52,335 nt of DNA. Origin: an uncultured Muribaculaceae bacterium. Lineage in GTDB: Bacteria; Bacteroidota; Bacteroidia; Bacteroidales; Muribaculaceae. The DNA lies in contig CAJUKF010000015.1 in assembly GCA_910587355.1 (NCBI GenBank), positions 1-52,335 on the forward strand, in the 5' to 3' direction. Below the pieces are notes generated by a model, which worked only from the letters and a program-made list of their open reading frames with translations, had not been told where the DNA came from and did not search any database. This document shows, in pieces, positions 49,717-52,335 of the stretch; within the stretch, counting starts at the first letter, position 1; each line of letters opens with the position of its first letter. Made by a program: the position numbers and the translations under genes.

Positions 49717-50247
49717 TCAAATCAGTTTTTCAAAGGCGCGTCGGGTGCCTCTCTCGTATTGGATTTCGCCGCAATAAGTGAATCGGAGGCAATCGAGGAG
49801 GCGGAGCATGGCGAAATTGTCGAAGTTGGTGTCGATTTTAAAGCTTCTGACTCCGATTGAACGGGCAAAGTCTTCGACAGCGAGCATGAAGATGCGTCCG
49901 ATGCCGTTGCCTCTGATGTGCTGACTGACAGCGAGGCGATGGACGACAACGTAATTTCCGTCGGAGAGCCACGTGCCGTCGAGGTGGCTGTAGGCAGGTT
50001 CGCCTGTGAATATGACGGCTCCGTAGGCGATTATGTTCCCGCTATTCTCGAGCACGAATCCGACGCCGTTATCAATGTCGGAGCGTACGTGCTTTTCGTT
50101 GGGATAGTTTTCATCCCACTGTTGTTTTCCTTCGGCGAGCATACGTGCGACGGCCATTCTGAGAATGGACGATATTGGCTGAATGTCGGAAATGCCGGCT
50201 TTTCGGAAGAGTAAGGAGTCGGAAATCTGTGCGGAATAATCTGCCAT
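49717..50247 (-). CDS. GNAT-family N-acetyltransferase
   Basis: 176 residues from the ATG at 50247; the ATG at 50283 lies inside the -7 element and is unlikely to be used. LLFRKAGISDIQPISSILRM starts the fold, VVVHRLAVSQHIRGNGIGRI is the acetyl-CoA pyrophosphate loop (RxxGxG/A), and VRSFKIDTNFDNFAMLRLLD and CLRFTYCGEI complete it. It transfers an acetyl group from acetyl-CoA to an unknown amine. Single-gene unit, divergent from the VOC gene. Confidence 0.88.
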   Translation of the reverse strand: MADYSAQISDSLLFRKAGISDIQPISSILRMAVARMLAEGKQQWDENYPNEKHVRSDIDNGVGFVLENSGNIIAYGAVIFTGEPAYSHLDGTWLSDGNYVVVHRLAVSQHIRGNGIGRIFMLAVEDFARSIGVRSFKIDTNFDNFAMLRLLDCLRFTYCGEIQYERGTRRAFEKLI

Positions 50248-50280
50248 ATGCTGAGTGTTGTTTATGCTGTTTGATAAGGA

Positions 50281-50288
50281 CAAATTTA
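50281..50288 (-). promoter_or_regulatory. -7 element of the GNAT gene
   Basis: TAAATTTG on the minus strand, an exact match. It overlaps the upstream ATG at 50283 and so fixes the start at 50247. Confidence 0.65.
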
Positions 50289-50361
50289 ATAATTATCTTC
50301 GGATTTGACAGCCGGCTTGGATTAAGTTGATGAGGAAGAATGATAATCGCCCCGTTTTTAG

Positions 50362-50369
50362 TACTTTTG
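50362..50369 (+). promoter_or_regulatory. -7 element of the VOC gene
   Basis: TACTTTTG, an exact TAnnTTTG. Transcription should start near 50376, so the coding start must be the ATG at 50387 or 50399. No clear -33 box. Confidence 0.65.
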
Positions 50370-50386
50370 TGGATGAAAAACCTATC

Positions 50387-50785
50387 ATGAGGAAAAGTAT
50401 GGCTTATCTTAATCATATCGGTCTTTACGTAGCCAATCTCGAGGAGGCAAGGCATTTTTTTGAAAAGTATTTCGAGGCTACGGCCGGAGAAAAATACCAC
50501 AATCCGCGCAAATTGTTTTCGAGCTATCTTCTGTCGTTTGAGGGCGGTGCCAGGCTGGAGATAATGACAAGGCCGGGGCTGAGTGCGATGGCCGAACGGA
50601 GCGGGAACTATGGCTATGCGCATATATCACTTTCGGTCGGAAGCCGGGAGAAGGTCGATGCGGTGACTATGCGTCTTACAGATGATGGTTACCGTCTGCT
50701 CGACGGGCCGAGGACTACGGGTGACGGTTTCTATGAGAGTGCGGTGCTCGACGGGGAAGGCAATGTGATAGAAATAACGGTATGA
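50387..50785 (+). CDS. VOC-family protein (glyoxalase/dioxygenase-like)
   Basis: 132 residues from the ATG at 50387 (50399 is the alternative; the frame upstream precedes the promoter). MAYLNHIGLYVANLEEARHF starts the first beta-alpha-beta module with the metal His, and YAHISLSVGSREKVDAVTMR and GEGNVIEITV form the second with His and Glu ligands. The family covers glyoxalase I, bleomycin-resistance proteins and dioxygenases. Nothing here defines the reaction. Single gene, followed by an unknown gene after 49 bases. Confidence 0.85.
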   Translation: MRKSMAYLNHIGLYVANLEEARHFFEKYFEATAGEKYHNPRKLFSSYLLSFEGGARLEIMTRPGLSAMAERSGNYGYAHISLSVGSREKVDAVTMRLTDDGYRLLDGPRTTGDGFYESAVLDGEGNVIEITV

Positions 50786-50834
50786 GAAGTCTTGCTTCGG
50801 ACTTCTGAGGATTTTTCGATAATCGGATGAAGCA

Positions 50835-51830
50835 GTGACTGACAAGCAGTATCAGAAAATAGTAGCGGATGCAAGGCGTGACGCGGGCCGTAAATATGGC
50901 TTCCGGCAGAATACGTATATCAACTTTAAGGTTGAACAAGGCTATTTTTTCTGTGTGTATTTTCAGTATAGCTATGCCAGATTTACTGTCAAGCCGATGT
51001 ATGCCGATGATTTGTGGTGGGATATATTAGGTGAGTCCGAAAATAAAGACAAACCCGTCAGTCTTCGTGGCACGGGTGAGCATTCGCTGCCGGGGGAGGT
51101 ATTGGGTATATATCGGATAGAGATGCCAGCCGACAATGAAGAGTTGTCCGAGGTGTTTGAGGAGGTCTTCGACAAGGTTACGAAAGTGATATCGGAGTTT
51201 CTGACGGGCAACCCTGATGCAGACGTATTCTATCCCGAAGAGCCGAAAATATATCTCGACCCTGACAGATTACTTTATCTAATGGCTCTGATTCACAACG
51301 GCCGGGAAAAAGATGTGATGGAAGTAATAAAGGAAGAACGAAAGAAAGGACACCGGTGTGCGTTCAGAAGCGGATGGTGGTGCGACAGTTATACTTATAT
51401 AAGAAGGTGGTGCAGACGAACGCGTATAACTGAGCGGATACGTAGGAAAGCTGTGGCTTATTATGATGCTCTGGTTAAATACAGGGCTTATGCCTTAATG
51501 TCTTTCTGTATTATGGATTATGGAGACCGCCCAGATTACAGATTTTGTAATTTAATAGATTTGGCAGTTGTCCTTGCTATATGTGTGATACCTATGACGC
51601 GTTATATGTTCCCGCAGATTTTATGGATTGTATTTGCGATTGACTTTATTATTGTGCTTTTTTTAGACTTTAATAAAAAGAGCGAGAGATATTATAATCA
51701 GTTCAACCAACTCCCGTTAAAGACAAGAATTATCTGGTCGCTTGGAATGTGGATTTCAGTGATTCTGCTATATCTATATACCTTCTCAACTCTTATATCA
51801 CATGGGACAAGTCACAACCTCCCTGGGTGA
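50835..51830 (+). CDS. Membrane protein of unknown function
   Basis: 331 residues, GTG start; no ATG start is available in this frame. Residues 1-130 look soluble and beta-rich (NTYINFKVEQGYFFCVYFQY, YADDLWWDILGESENKD), 130-230 are helical and charged (DPDRLLYLMALIHNGREKDV, IRRWCRRTRITERIRRKAVA), and the C-terminus has three likely membrane helices (LIDLAVVLAICVIPMTRYMF; ILWIVFAIDFIIVLFLDF; IIWSLGMWISVILLYLYTFS). I recognise no family. It is probably an inner-membrane protein with a large cytoplasmic domain. Codon use looks ordinary for the window. Confidence 0.7.
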   Translation: MTDKQYQKIVADARRDAGRKYGFRQNTYINFKVEQGYFFCVYFQYSYARFTVKPMYADDLWWDILGESENKDKPVSLRGTGEHSLPGEVLGIYRIEMPADNEELSEVFEEVFDKVTKVISEFLTGNPDADVFYPEEPKIYLDPDRLLYLMALIHNGREKDVMEVIKEERKKGHRCAFRSGWWCDSYTYIRRWCRRTRITERIRRKAVAYYDALVKYRAYALMSFCIMDYGDRPDYRFCNLIDLAVVLAICVIPMTRYMFPQILWIVFAIDFIIVLFLDFNKKSERYYNQFNQLPLKTRIIWSLGMWISVILLYLYTFSTLISHGTSHNLPG

Positions 51831-51852
51831 ATGACGAAGTACATGTTATCCC

Positions 51853-52278
51853 TCATAAAGAGAGGTGCAGAATGGGATAGGGGCGACCGGCATCGTCAGT
51901 TTCATCGCGGGAAATAATTCGGAAGCCTTTTGCGGTGTAGAAATTCAGGGCTGAGGGATTCTGTTCGTTTACATCTACTTTTGTGGCGCCTTTCTGTATG
52001 GCGAAGTCTGTCAGAGCCGAGCCATATCCTTGGTTGCGGCGGTCGCTGTCAATGAAAAGCATCTCTATGGTATCGGAGCGCAGGCCGATGAAGCCGACTA
52101 AAACGCCATTGTCGTCAACAGCATACAGGTCGACATTGGGGAAATAAAGGGGCTCCAAGGAGGCTTTTATTTCATTAAAAACTGCCTGGGACAGGAATTT
52201 GTGTGTGGCACGCACGGAGCGCTCCCATATTCCAACAAGGATACTGTAATCGTCTTTGCCGCACTTTATGATTTTCAT
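51853..52278 (-). CDS. GNAT-family N-acetyltransferase
   Basis: 141 residues from the ATG at 52278. YSILVGIWERSVRATHKFLS is the N-terminal helix of YjaB/PhnO-type GNATs, LFIDSDRRNQGYGSALTDF is the acetyl-CoA loop (QGxGxA-like) and EQNPSALNFYTAKGFRII the final helix-strand. It acetylates an unknown amine. An in-frame ATG eight codons upstream (52302) lies before the -7 element, so it is not the start. Confidence 0.88.
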   Translation of the reverse strand: MKIIKCGKDDYSILVGIWERSVRATHKFLSQAVFNEIKASLEPLYFPNVDLYAVDDNGVLVGFIGLRSDTIEMLFIDSDRRNQGYGSALTDFAIQKGATKVDVNEQNPSALNFYTAKGFRIISRDETDDAGRPYPILHLSL

Positions 52279-52282
52279 GATG

Positions 52283-52290
52283 CAAATGTA
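52283..52290 (-). promoter_or_regulatory. -7 element before the last GNAT gene
   Basis: TACATTTG on the minus strand is an exact match and ends only 4 bases before the ATG at 52278, implying a leaderless or near-leaderless transcript. Confidence 0.5.
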
Positions 52291-52335
52291 GATAAAAATC
52301 ATGAGATTTTTACACCGGCAGAATAAAAAATCAAG

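Noticed and set aside
1..52335. CRISPR arrays, insertion sequences, integrases and phage genes
   Set aside because: I found no regularly spaced direct repeats, transposase or integrase motifs, or phage structural genes in any frame provided.

Overview
The window looks like chromosomal DNA of a gut Bacteroidota, most likely order Bacteroidales and perhaps Muribaculaceae or a relative. The evidence is the repeated TAnnTTTG -7 promoter element (several with a TTTG-like -33 box about 20 bp upstream), the near absence of Shine-Dalgarno sites, GH92 and GH130 glycan enzymes, CarboxypepD_reg-type TonB receptors, a Por-type C-terminal sorting tail, and bL25/Ctc-pth synteny. The species cannot be fixed from sequence reading alone. 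I saw no tRNA, rRNA, CRISPR array, insertion sequence or phage.

Layout. (1) 1-12368: end of a surface polysaccharide locus. The 3' end of rfbB is followed by a visibly A+T-rich cassette (167-10481): Wzx flippase, CapA-like phosphatase, two different ATP-grasp enzymes, Wzy polymerase, three glycosyltransferases, a TagD-like cytidylyltransferase and LicD. G+C-rich PglC-like sugar-phosphate transferase and PglE-like aminotransferase genes close it. (2) 12461-12979: small outer-membrane barrel. (3) 13082-21642: mannose island with two divergent arms. The right arm is GH92 mannosidase, GntR regulator and MFS transporter. The left arm is a broken GH92, a ROK kinase and a type I mannose-6-phosphate isomerase-like protein. 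(4) 21733-24464: small DUF protein and TonB-dependent receptor. (5) 24794-29011: housekeeping block (bL25, Pth, a GT2, Hsp15-like S4 protein, RhlE-type helicase, small winged-helix protein). (6) 29102-31404: a secreted unknown, then remnants of an ECF sigma factor and a discoidin-type surface protein joined by deletion. (7) 31755-36177: GH92-MFS-GH130, the arrangement used for N-glycan core mannose/Man-beta-1,4-GlcNAc. (8) 36263-41866: esterase, acyltransferase, two SDRs, an Old-Yellow-Enzyme-type reductase and a steroid 5-alpha-reductase homologue. (9) 42004-52302: HipA-like kinase plus DUF3037, lipoprotein, TlpA, polyferredoxin, OxyR, small ferredoxin, CotH, NimA-like flavoprotein, PepSY-like protein, two GNATs, a VOC protein and an unknown membrane protein.

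The most interesting region is the minus-strand steroid/bile-acid-type operon at 38287-41866. It combines a 5-alpha-reductase, a possible 5-beta-reductase and two hydroxysteroid-dehydrogenase-like SDRs, with an acyltransferase and an esterase downstream on the same strand. Other notable signals are two deletion-fusion remnants of glycan loci, a 12-bp motif shared by the two divergent mannose-arm promoters, an 11-bp inverted repeat around the promoter of a winged-helix gene, and long perfect hairpins inside the coding sequence of a glycosyltransferase and of pth.
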